This document shows positions 1 through 9,022 of a stretch of 64,000 bases of DNA, piece after piece (position 1 is the first letter of the stretch; every line of letters begins with the position of its first letter). The position numbers and the translations under genes were made by a program. The notes below the pieces were generated by a model that worked only from the letters and a program-made list of their open reading frames with translations, was not told where the DNA came from and did not search any database. The stretch spans positions 62,001-126,000 of the forward strand of contig CALMNL010000010.1 in the NCBI GenBank assembly GCA_937868765.1, given 5' to 3'. The stretch comes from an uncultured Desulfatitalea sp. (GTDB lineage Bacteria; Desulfobacterota; Desulfobacteria; Desulfobacterales; Desulfosarcinaceae).

Positions 1-160
1 TTGAAGGCCCCTGGCGGCTGCCAAACTTTTTTCTTTCCGGTATCGGATGGGTTTGATATTTTGGTTCAGCTGAAATATGAAGCCTTGGATATCCGGCAAA
101 CTGCCAGAGGTCTTCAGCCCTAAGCCGAAACTTACCCAACACTTCAGGAGGTCCAACACA
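1..160. other. 5' edge, no supported gene
   Basis: No coding frame with neighbour-like codon use is visible here. The only clear signal is a Shine-Dalgarno sequence (AGGAGG, about 147-152) serving the ATG at 161. An in-frame ATG at 77 would add 28 residues with no receiver-domain character, so it was not chosen. Confidence 0.5.
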
Positions 161-547
161 ATGAGCAGCAAGCAATTGATTCTAGTCGTCGATGACGATC
201 CCGATCTGGTAGAGTCGGTCAGCATGAAGCTGGAGAGCAAGCAGTATCGGGTCGCCAAGGCCTACGACGGCGTGGAAGCCTGGGAAAAAATCAAAAAGGA
301 ACGGCCGGCGCTGATCATTCTGGATGTCATGATGCCTCGGAAAAACGGTTACGTTCTGTGCAACGAGATCAAGAACGACCCGACCTACAAGGACATCGTG
401 GTGGTGTTGCTGACCGCCGTGGCCGACGCCGTGAAGAATACCAGCTATACCCATATGGACGGGAAAAATACCCTGGCCGATGATTTCATTCCCAAGCCCA
501 TCGACCTGGATAAGCTGATGGAGATCGTGTCGGACAACCTGGGCTAA
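161..547 (+). CDS. single-domain response regulator (CheY-like receiver)
   Basis: A 128-residue protein that is almost entirely one phosphoacceptor receiver domain. Visible are the acidic pocket (VVDDD, residues 9-13), the phosphorylatable Asp in IILDVMMP (about D55), a Thr in LLTA and the conserved Lys in FIPKP near residue 113. No output domain follows, so it probably acts by protein-protein contact or in a phosphorelay. The ATG at 161 is used because AGGAGG lies 8 bases upstream. It heads a co-directional signalling cluster with two kinases (1973, 3479) and may be phosphorylated by one of them; that partnership is inferred from position only. Confidence 0.9.
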   Translation: MSSKQLILVVDDDPDLVESVSMKLESKQYRVAKAYDGVEAWEKIKKERPALIILDVMMPRKNGYVLCNEIKNDPTYKDIVVVLLTAVADAVKNTSYTHMDGKNTLADDFIPKPIDLDKLMEIVSDNLG

Positions 548-886
548 CGGGTGTCCGTGTCGCCCTTGCCCGGCCGGCGCCTTGTGCGGAATCGGCCGGG
601 TGGACGGGGCAAGGCCTCGTTCCGGCAGGCCCGGCCCAACGGGTTCCATCGGTCCCATACCACCCGGCCCGCCACACGCCGCGGTGAGGATCAGCGCCAC
701 CCGGGGAACTTCTGAACCGCCGGCGGGAGAAGCTTGCGCAAGCGTGCTTTTTGCCAAGGGAAAAGAGCGACAAGAGCCTGGCTCTCAACGCTGCTTGCAC
801 CTTGGCAATAGCTTTTCAGGCCCATGGGGGGCGTCGTTGTCGCTATTCGTGTTGTGGCCGGCGGGTTCCATGGCCCGGTTCGAGAT
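548..886. other. intergenic region, no gene recognised
   Basis: About 340 GC-rich bases. Several open frames cross it on both strands, but they are low-complexity (Pro/Gly/Arg-rich) shadows with no recognisable protein. A short palindrome (GCTTGCGCAAGC, near 732) precedes a T-rich run and might be a weak terminator for the receiver gene; this is tentative. Confidence 0.4.
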
Positions 887-1414
887 ATGGATCTGATACA
901 GGATAAGATTGCCATCAATGGCCTGAAGCTGAGCGAGGCCCTGATCCCCATGTGGGTGCGATTGCCCCGGGGGTCCCACGCGCCGGTTTCTCGAATTTGC
1001 AGGATACTGAGCGAAATTCAAGTGAATCTGGCCTATATGACCACGTCGGGCGTCGGCTCCCCCCAGCCGGCCGTGTGCTGTATCGACCCGGAGGATCACC
1101 CCAAAGTAGAAGCACGGCTGGCCCAGGATGCGGAGTTGCGCGCGCTCGTTACCTTCGGCGATCCGGTGGGCCTGCTCTCCCTCTTTCCGCACCGAGCCAA
1201 TTTGAAATTGCTGGGGGTGGCGTTGGCCGCCCTGAATGAGAGCGGCGTGACGATCCATGGCCTGGCCTCCTCCATCGCCGCTTTGACGTTCATCGTCGAT
1301 TTCGACGACCTTGAAAAGGCAGCCACCATCTTGCAGCATAGTATGCTGTTGCCCCAGGAACACCAGCCGATGCGGCCGGAGTTCAAAGTGCGACAGGAGG
1401 GTATCTCACGGTAA
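887..1414 (+). CDS. small ACT-domain-like protein
   Basis: A 175-residue protein without catalytic motifs. Its C-terminal half reads like an aspartokinase-type ACT repeat: a hydrophobic strand (LKLLGVALAAL), a turn with small residues (SGVTIHGLAS), a second strand (ALTFIVDFDD) and a helix (EKAATILQ). ACT domains usually bind small ligands such as amino acids. An upstream ATG at 824 would add 21 residues; ATG 887 (MDLIQDKIAING) was preferred because the protein looks ordered from there, although neither start has a strong ribosome-binding site. The downstream gene at 1479 has a similar C-terminal pattern. The ACT assignment is from sequence pattern only. Confidence 0.6.
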   Translation: MDLIQDKIAINGLKLSEALIPMWVRLPRGSHAPVSRICRILSEIQVNLAYMTTSGVGSPQPAVCCIDPEDHPKVEARLAQDAELRALVTFGDPVGLLSLFPHRANLKLLGVALAALNESGVTIHGLASSIAALTFIVDFDDLEKAATILQHSMLLPQEHQPMRPEFKVRQEGISR

Positions 1415-1478
1415 GGCGCTCCGGCGTCCCTCGGAACGGGCAGGCGGCCCCCTGCGCCCGCCCGCGGGAGCTCAGGAA

Positions 1479-1972
1479 ATGGAAACCATTGCCGTCTATT
1501 GGGAATCCAAAATTCGCACCTACGGATTCAATCTGTTTGAAGATGTGGGCCTGCACCGCATCGACGTGCAGGCCGAGGATCTGATGTCCTGGGCCGGAAT
1601 GCTCCAGGCGACGGCCGAGGATGAAGCCGGCTTCCGGCTGGTGTGGTGCCAGCGCGAACCCCAGGGGCTGATCACCTTTTTCCTCGTGTGCAATGACGCG
1701 GCCTGGTCCGGCCCGTCCCCCCCAGACACCCAGACCCCGGCACCGCCGACGACCCGCACCCCGGCCGATGTGATCTGTTTTCAGGGGCCCCATTTCGGTG
1801 ACCGCTACGGCATCATGGATTTTACCTATCAGGCCCTGGCCGAGGCCGAAGTGCCGTTGCTGGGCGTGGTCTGTTCGGTGGCTTCCATCTATCTGGTGAT
1901 GCCGGCCGGGTGGGGCGGCAAAGCCCAGTCCCTGCTCAAGGCCGCATTCGAGATCCCAAAGTCGGTAAGAGA

Positions 1973-1976
<4 letters not shown>
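1479..1976 (+). CDS. hypothetical protein with ACT-like C-terminus
   Basis: A 165-residue protein. The N-terminal half (METIAVYWESKIRTYGF) is not recognised. A Pro/Thr-rich linker (about residues 70-90) leads to a C-terminal block with GPHFGDRYGIMDFTYQALAE, a following beta-like strand (VPLLGVVCSVASIYLVMP) and a closing helix, which matches the ligand-loop arrangement of aspartokinase ACT domains. The stop codon overlaps the start of the next kinase gene (ATGA at 1973-1976), so the two are almost certainly cotranscribed and translationally coupled. It may be a ligand-sensing accessory of that kinase; this is inference. The start was chosen at ATG 1479, the first Met of the conserved-looking part. 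Confidence 0.6.
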
Positions 1977-3466
<1,490 letters not shown>

Positions 3467-3478
3467 GGAATTTGATCC

Positions 3479-4981
3479 GTGGCACCATCCGATCCAAAAA
3501 GCGTTACCAACGGCGGCAGTATGGAAGATTTCAAAAAACCCAGCGTTCTGATCGTGGACGACGAAGATCGTATCCGGCAGGTGTGCAGCAAGATGCTGAC
3601 CAACGAAGGCTACGACGTGGCCCAGGCGGCCAATGCCGAAGCGGGCCTGGCCATGGTGGCCAAGCGCCACTACGACATCATCCTGCTCGACCTGCTGATG
3701 CCGGGCATGTCCGGGCTGGAGGCCCTGGGCCATATCCGTGCCGATCATCCGGACACCGTCGTGATCGTGATCACCGGCTACGCCACCCTGGACCACGCCG
3801 TGGATGCCATGAAGAACGGCGCCTTCGACTTCGTCTCCAAGCCCTTTTCGCCCCAGGACCTGCGCCTGGTGGTGACCAAGGCCATTGAGCACACCCGCAC
3901 CCTGCAGGATATCGCCAACGAGAAGTCCCGCATGCGGACCATGATCAACCACCTGTCCGGCGGCGTCATGACCACCGACACCCGCAGGCAGGTGGCCCTG
4001 GCCAACCATGCCTTCCTGAATCTCATCGATTACCGCGGCCCCAGCCCCATCGGCCGGCCGGTGGATGAACTGGTGACCGACGAAACGCTGCTGGCCATGA
4101 TCGACAAAGCCCTCTCCATGCCGCTGGATCAGTTCGCCGAAGCCACCGAAGAGATCGTCGTCCAGCCCGAGGGGCAACCGGGCGCCGAGCGCATCATCGG
4201 TGCCCGCTGCGTGCCGTTCCGCGACCGCCTGGGCCGCAACCTGGGCACCATCACCGTGCTGCACGACATCACCGCCCTGAAGAAGATGGACCAGATGAAG
4301 TCCGACTTCGTGGCCCTGGTCTCTCATGAGATCCGCGGACCGCTCAACTCGGTGCTCATGCAGCAGAAGGTGATCCTCGACGAACTGGCCGGGCCGGTCA
4401 GCGAAAAACAGCGGGAGATCCTCCAGCGCGCCTCGGAGAAGATCCAGGCCCTGGTGACCCTTTCCAGCGAACTGCTCGACCTTTCCAAGATGGAGTCGGG
4501 CCTGATCAACATGGAGAAGGAGAACCTCGATCTGGCCCCCATCCTGGCCGACCAGGCACTTTTTCATCTGCCCAAGGCCCAGGCCAAGGGCATCAGCCTG
4601 GAACTGGCGCCGTTGCCCAACCTGCCGCCGGTCCTGGCCAACCGCACCAACATGGAAGAGGTGCTCTCCAACCTCATCACCAATGCCATCCATTACACCC
4701 CCGAAAAGGGCCGCGTGATCGTCTCGGCCCGGCGAGAGGCCGACTACGTCTGCTTCAAGGTCAGCGACACCGGTTTCGGCATCGCCCCCGAAGACCTGCC
4801 GCGCATCTTCGACCGCTTCTACCGGGTCAAGAACGAGAAGACGCGCTTCGTCATCGGCACTGGTCTGGGTCTGCCCATCGTCAAGAGCATCGTCGAAGCC
4901 CACCACGGGCGCATCGAAGTCGCCAGCGAACCGGACAAGGGCAGTACTTTCGCGGTGTACATACCCATCGTGCAGAAGTAG
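3479..4981 (+). CDS. receiver-PAS-histidine kinase
   Basis: A 500-residue hybrid with an N-terminal receiver (VDDED pocket; phosphoacceptor in LLDLLMPGMSG near residue 70; KPF near 120), a PAS-like middle (about 150-265), a HisKA helix (LVSHEIRGPLN, His near 283) and an HATPase_c domain (NLITNAI, DTGFGI, FDRFYR, GTGLGL). The receiver-first order suggests that its kinase activity is set by an upstream phosphodonor, plausibly the kinase ending at 3466. The start is GTG at 3479, preceded by TAAGGA at 3463-3468; an in-frame ATG at 3521 has no good ribosome-binding site and would leave the receiver intact, so it cannot be excluded. Confidence 0.92.
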   Translation: MAPSDPKSVTNGGSMEDFKKPSVLIVDDEDRIRQVCSKMLTNEGYDVAQAANAEAGLAMVAKRHYDIILLDLLMPGMSGLEALGHIRADHPDTVVIVITGYATLDHAVDAMKNGAFDFVSKPFSPQDLRLVVTKAIEHTRTLQDIANEKSRMRTMINHLSGGVMTTDTRRQVALANHAFLNLIDYRGPSPIGRPVDELVTDETLLAMIDKALSMPLDQFAEATEEIVVQPEGQPGAERIIGARCVPFRDRLGRNLGTITVLHDITALKKMDQMKSDFVALVSHEIRGPLNSVLMQQKVILDELAGPVSEKQREILQRASEKIQALVTLSSELLDLSKMESGLINMEKENLDLAPILADQALFHLPKAQAKGISLELAPLPNLPPVLANRTNMEEVLSNLITNAIHYTPEKGRVIVSARREADYVCFKVSDTGFGIAPEDLPRIFDRFYRVKNEKTRFVIGTGLGLPIVKSIVEAHHGRIEVASEPDKGSTFAVYIPIVQK

Positions 4982-5006
4982 GGGATAAATCCGCAGGAGG
5001 TCGAAC

Positions 5007-5759
5007 TTGAACCGAATTCTCATTGCGCTCTTCACGCTCTCACTGCTCCATGCGGCCGGTGCTGCGGAGGCGGCGGAGCCCCGTCGGGCGATTGCCCCCA
5101 CCCGAACCATTCCCGCCCAGGTTGCGCCGGCCGCCATCGATTGGTCGGCCTGCCGCAAGGCCGCGGCCTCCGGCAGCGCCATGGCCATTGCCGGATGGCA
5201 GCAGCAAGCCGTGCTGAAAGCGGTGGTGGTCAACGGGCCCGCGGCGAGCGGCGGCATCGTGAGCGGACCTGCGCTTCAGCCCCTCATGGAGTCGATGATG
5301 ACGGCGGCCGGCGTTCCGGCAGCGGTGGCCAAAGGATTTGCGGCGCCGGTGTCCGATGCATGGCGCATTTGGGTGGCGAGCCTGCGGGTGCCGGGCCTGA
5401 ACTGGTATCCGGCGTTCAGCTGCTTTGCCGGGCCCGCGGCGCCGCCTACGCCCAACGTGCCCATGCCGCTGGTCGCGCTGGCCGGCAATTCCGAATCGCT
5501 CTCGGCAGCCGGGCTCAAAGCCGCCATCCGGCAGGCCCTTGGCCCCCAGGCCCAAGACCCCCAGGCAATGGCCGCCATCGAAGGATTCGCCGATGATTTC
5601 GCCCTTCGCTTCACCAGGTACCTCACGAGCGTCAAGGTCACCAATGTAATGGCCAATGGGCCTGTGCCGGCCTATGCGCCGCCCTATGGCCCCAAATGCG
5701 GGCCGGTGGTCGGCGGCAGCGGGAACATGATGCCGGGCGGGTTCGTCGGCGCCTGGTAG
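5007..5759 (+). CDS. secreted protein of unknown function
   Basis: A 250-residue protein beginning at TTG with a perfect AGGAGG (4995-5000) 6 bases upstream. Residues 1-21 form a typical Sec signal peptide (hydrophobic LIALFTLSLLHAAGAAEA, AxA-type cleavage). The mature part is Ala/Pro-rich, has two central and C-terminal Cys (FSCFAG, GPKCGP) and ends in a Gly-rich tail. A helical segment with LVALAGNSESLSAAGLKAA resembles no family I know. It follows the kinase gene by 25 bases in the same direction and is probably in the same transcript, which suggests an envelope component of that signalling cluster. Confidence 0.75.
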   Translation: MNRILIALFTLSLLHAAGAAEAAEPRRAIAPTRTIPAQVAPAAIDWSACRKAAASGSAMAIAGWQQQAVLKAVVVNGPAASGGIVSGPALQPLMESMMTAAGVPAAVAKGFAAPVSDAWRIWVASLRVPGLNWYPAFSCFAGPAAPPTPNVPMPLVALAGNSESLSAAGLKAAIRQALGPQAQDPQAMAAIEGFADDFALRFTRYLTSVKVTNVMANGPVPAYAPPYGPKCGPVVGGSGNMMPGGFVGAW

Positions 5760-6286
5760 CGGGTCGAACAGCAATTGGCGTTCGACGAAATGGCCCCTGC
5801 CAATCGCTTTAAAAGGCGACATGCCTTTTTTAAAGGCGATACTGCAGGATTCCAATCCGTTGCCGCTTTTTCCCAAATGCACGCACAATTATTTCTCCGA
5901 ATTATGCGGCTGTCCGCATCACACCGATAATTGCCGTAAAAGCCGGACTGAGGACAGGACTTGAAACGGCCGAGGGCTGGGTACAGCAGTGACCGAAGCA
6001 ATTGCGGCGCAATTGAAAACAGTTTGATTTATATGCGAATATATGCTGCAAATTTGAAATCGAATCTGTCGAGTCCATCACCTATCAACAAAATGAGTTG
6101 TCATCTATCCAGGGCTGTTTCCACGACACGGCAGATTCACACCCATTCCATCTGATTTCGGTGCGCTGTTTCACTTGAGCCGCCAAATTACGCTTATGGA
6201 CCCGACCGACATCGCCGCAAGAAGCGGCTATCCGGTTGATAATAATGTGATGAATTCAATAACACCAAGCAAACAGGAAAAGCGAT
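5760..6286. other. gene-free, increasingly AT-rich spacer
   Basis: No convincing gene. Near its start are two short symmetrical elements (around 5806-5817, and GCCTTTTTTAAAGGC at 5823-5837), which could fold at the end of the transcript from 5007. From about 5870 the composition shifts towards AT compared with the flanking genes, and this continues through the DUF3024-like gene, suggesting a recently acquired segment. A 64-codon frame at 5961-6155 has no ribosome-binding site or recognisable sequence. Confidence 0.45.
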
Positions 6287-6631
6287 ATGGCATTTTCAGA
6301 AGCAGATTTGCAAAGAATTAAAAAGCTTGGTGGCGGATTATGCGGAAAAAGAACTCCAGAAAAGCTTCGCGATGAATTGCGGTTTGAATATGAAATAGAA
6401 AAACAAAATGTCATAATGCATGAAGTGCGTCCAGCATGGAACAATCCATCTGAATATAAAAATCCGCCTATGGCAAAGCTATCTTTCATAAAAAGTCAAA
6501 AACTGTGGAAGTTGTATTGGAAACGAGCGAGCGGAAAGTGGGAAAAGTATCAGCCCAACGAATCAAACAAAGATTTAGGTGTGTTAATCAAAGAAATGGA
6601 TAAGGATACATTTGGCTGCTTTTTCGGATGA
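6287..6631 (+). CDS. DUF3024-like small protein
   Basis: A 114-residue cytoplasmic protein preceded by a short AGGA (6276-6279) 7 bases before the ATG. Its order of motifs (N-terminal RIKKLGGGLCGKRTP, a central charged strand, aromatic KLWKLYWKRASGKWEKY, and an acidic tail ending in GCFFG) matches the small DUF3024 family of unknown function. Codon use is clearly AT-richer than in most neighbours, and it stands alone between a gene-poor spacer and an intron-like remnant. Both points suggest horizontal acquisition. No function is proposed. Confidence 0.75.
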   Translation: MAFSEADLQRIKKLGGGLCGKRTPEKLRDELRFEYEIEKQNVIMHEVRPAWNNPSEYKNPPMAKLSFIKSQKLWKLYWKRASGKWEKYQPNESNKDLGVLIKEMDKDTFGCFFG

Positions 6632-6639
6632 AGCGGCTG

Positions 6640-6960
6640 ATAACCTCGACCTGTAACGGATCGGGGCCAAAAAGCGGCAGCTCCCGCTGAGGCCGGTCGA
6701 TATCGCGTCGAGCAAACCTCGGCGCATCTTGCAGGGTGAAAGTCCCTGTCGGGAGGCGAGCAGTAATGCTTGTCTTCAAGGGATAGGCACCCACCTGCAT
6801 TGAGCCTTGGACCCATGGCGGGCGGCGGGTAGCATAGCAGTGAACAAGATGGGTTAAACGCAGACAGAGAATCTTGCAGTCCGCAGGTCGGATCGCGCAC
6901 CCTGAAGTGCCGGCACAGCTTCGAAATGAAACTTCCGTACGGCGAGGGTTTCAACGCGCA
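6640..6960 (+). other. probable group II intron remnant (5' domain, no ORF)
   Basis: This stretch has no good coding frame but has the texture of group II intron RNA: a short hairpin with GCAGGGTGAAAGTCCCTG near 6730-6748, then AAGGGATAGGC, TTAAACGCAGACAGAGAATC and GAAATGAAACTTCCGTACGG in an order that I associate with the 5' domain of bacterial group II introns. No reverse-transcriptase/maturase gene and no evident domain V (AGC...GTT hairpin) follows before the antiporter start at 6987, so it would be a truncated relic. This is recognition by pattern without an alignment. Confidence 0.4.
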
Positions 6961-6986
6961 GGGTGACCTACAAAAAGGGATAAATC

Positions 6987-8585
6987 ATGAACCCATTATG
7001 GATTTTCGCCGCTTTTCTATTTGGTGCTGTCATCAGCAGGATCGGTTTGCCTCCCCTCGTGGGGTATTTGCTGGCCGGATTTGCACTTAACAGTATCGGT
7101 GTTACCGGCGGCGAACAACTGGAAACCATAGCTGATGCGGGTGTTACGCTGCTTCTGTTTACCATCGGCCTGAAGCTGAAGATGAAAAGCCTTGCAAAAC
7201 CCGAAGTTTGGGCCGGTACTTCCGTTCACATGATTTTTACGGTCATCCTTTTCGGCTTTCTGATCCGGATGCTCGGGATTTCAGGGGTACCCCTCTTTGA
7301 CCAGCTTACCGGACAGACATCGCTGCTGATCGCGTTCGCCCTGAGTTTTTCCAGCACGGTCTTTGCCGTGAAAGTGTTGGAAGAAAAAAAGGAGATGTCC
7401 TCACGGCACGCGGCTGCTGCCATCGGCATCCTGATTATGCAGGATATCATTGCGGTTGTTTTTTTGGCGACCTCCACGGGAAAAATTCCCTCGGTGTGGG
7501 CCGTGCCGCTTTTCATCTCGCTTCTGGTGGCAAGGCCGATTCTAGGAAGACTTATGGCGATGTGCGGTCACGGCGAACTGCTGATGCTTTTCGGTATCCT
7601 GATGACCGTCGCCGGATACAGCGGATTTGAACTTGTCGGGGTGAAGGGCGATCTTGGAGCGCTGGTGGTGGGAATGCTCTTCGCTGCTCACCCCAAGGCT
7701 CCGGAGCTGGCCGACCGGCTGCTGGGATTCAAGGATTTATTCCTGACCGGCTTTTTTTTGAACATCGGCCTTTCCGGCGCACCAACCCCCACAGGGTTCA
7801 TAATCGCGCTGCTGCTGGCCCTGGTCATGCCGCTCAAGACCGGGTTGTTTTTTATCCTCCTTACCCGTTTCAAATTGCGCGCCCGCACCTCATTGCTTGC
7901 CTCCCTCAGTTTGTCGAATTACAGTGAATTTGGACTGATTGTCGGATCGATCGGCGCTGCCAACGGTTGGATCAGCAGTCAATGGCTGGTGGTAATCGCC
8001 ATTGCACTTTCACTCACCTTCATCATGGCAGCCCCCTTGAACACAGCCTCGCACCGCATATATGCGCGTGTGTCAGGCCGTCTCAAATTTATCGAGACTT
8101 CGACCCGCTTGCCGGAAGACGAACCCATCGATCCGGGCGACGCCGAAATAGCGATTCTCGGTATGGGCGGCGTCGGGACAAGCGCCTATGATGAAATGCG
8201 GCGGCGATATGGTGATATCGTGATCGGTCTCGATTTCAACATGGAAAAGGTGGCTGAGCACCAGCAAAAAGGAAGGCGGGTGTTTCTCGGCGACGCCAGC
8301 GACAGTGATTTCTGGAAGCGCGTCGAACCTTCCAAAAGCAGGGTATGCCTGGTTATGCTGGCCCTGCCCGACCCCAGGACAAGTATCTTTTCGATTCAGC
8401 AGATGAAGGAAAGAGGCTATAAGGGCCAGATCACCGCGTCTGTCCGCTATGAGGACCAAATGCATCTTCTGAAAGATGCCGGAATCGATGCCGTCTACAA
8501 TTTATATGAAGAAGCAGGCATTGGCTTTGCCGACCATGTGTGCGCGCACATGGATTTTTGCAAACTTAAAAAAGATGGCATTTGA
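6987..8585 (+). CDS. Kef-type cation:proton antiporter (CPA2) with TrkA-N domain
   Basis: A 532-residue inner-membrane protein. About twelve hydrophobic segments (residues 1-360) begin with the CPA2 pattern GLPPLVGYLLAGFALN. A cytoplasmic Rossmann-type RCK/TrkA-N domain (from about 385) has the nucleotide loop LGMGGVGTSAYDEM and the downstream GDASDSDFW. Family members exchange K+ or Na+ for H+, gated by nucleotide or glutathione binding to the RCK domain. The start has AAAAAGGGA 6 bases upstream. It sits alone behind an intron-like remnant; its codon use is somewhat less GC-biased than that of the flanking kinases. Ion specificity cannot be read from the sequence. Confidence 0.88.
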   Translation: MNPLWIFAAFLFGAVISRIGLPPLVGYLLAGFALNSIGVTGGEQLETIADAGVTLLLFTIGLKLKMKSLAKPEVWAGTSVHMIFTVILFGFLIRMLGISGVPLFDQLTGQTSLLIAFALSFSSTVFAVKVLEEKKEMSSRHAAAAIGILIMQDIIAVVFLATSTGKIPSVWAVPLFISLLVARPILGRLMAMCGHGELLMLFGILMTVAGYSGFELVGVKGDLGALVVGMLFAAHPKAPELADRLLGFKDLFLTGFFLNIGLSGAPTPTGFIIALLLALVMPLKTGLFFILLTRFKLRARTSLLASLSLSNYSEFGLIVGSIGAANGWISSQWLVVIAIALSLTFIMAAPLNTASHRIYARVSGRLKFIETSTRLPEDEPIDPGDAEIAILGMGGVGTSAYDEMRRRYGDIVIGLDFNMEKVAEHQQKGRRVFLGDASDSDFWKRVEPSKSRVCLVMLALPDPRTSIFSIQQMKERGYKGQITASVRYEDQMHLLKDAGIDAVYNLYEEAGIGFADHVCAHMDFCKLKKDGI

Positions 8586-9022
8586 ACAAATTGTCTATCA
8601 GGCTTTTGAAAAACAGGCATCGGGCTCTCCGGCAAGGCGCGGTTTTCGAATAGCGCAGCATGCACGGCGCATGTGGGCATTTTCGAAAACCGCGCACCGC
8701 TGCATGGCGGCCATAAGAGAAGCATTGCTGCACTCTTGCGGCCTTTGTTCGGCTTTTAACCGGTCCCCCGCTTATCTGTCGCAACTTCGGGGCGTCGATC
8801 CATCGAGACAGTCGAAGTCGTAAATCTTCGAGGATGAATTTGCGGGCCGTAAGACGGGATTCCGACGACAGCTGCAAATTGTACGTTCTTGGCAAATTAT
8901 TTGGTGACGACGCTGCATGGGATCGTTTATTGTGATCTTGCAGGACGTTCCGCCCCGTGCGGACCAGGGCCCACTCCGGCTTTATCGATGGGGAATGGCA
9001 AGTAATAAAAAGGGTAAGCCGT
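8586..9022. other. intergenic region with large hairpin
   Basis: About 440 bases between antiporter and kinase genes. Apart from the inverted repeat at 8637-8695 no gene is supported. Frames crossing it lack ribosome-binding sites. The promoter of the downstream kinase should lie here, but no convincing -35/-10 pair was identified. Confidence 0.4.
8637..8695. repeat. 14-bp perfect inverted repeat
   Basis: The arm GCGCGGTTTTCGAA (8637-8650) is repeated as its exact reverse complement at 8682-8695 across a 31-base loop. The loop itself contains a GCGCAGCATGC...GGCGCATG symmetry. There is no T tract, so it is not a standard terminator. It may be a REP-like or miniature mobile element, or a bidirectional end of the antiporter transcript. 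Confidence 0.7.

Noticed and set aside
6550-6954. Minus-strand frame of 134 codons
   Set aside because: Overlaps the probable intron RNA remnant and has no ribosome-binding site; frames like this often arise antisense to intron RNA.
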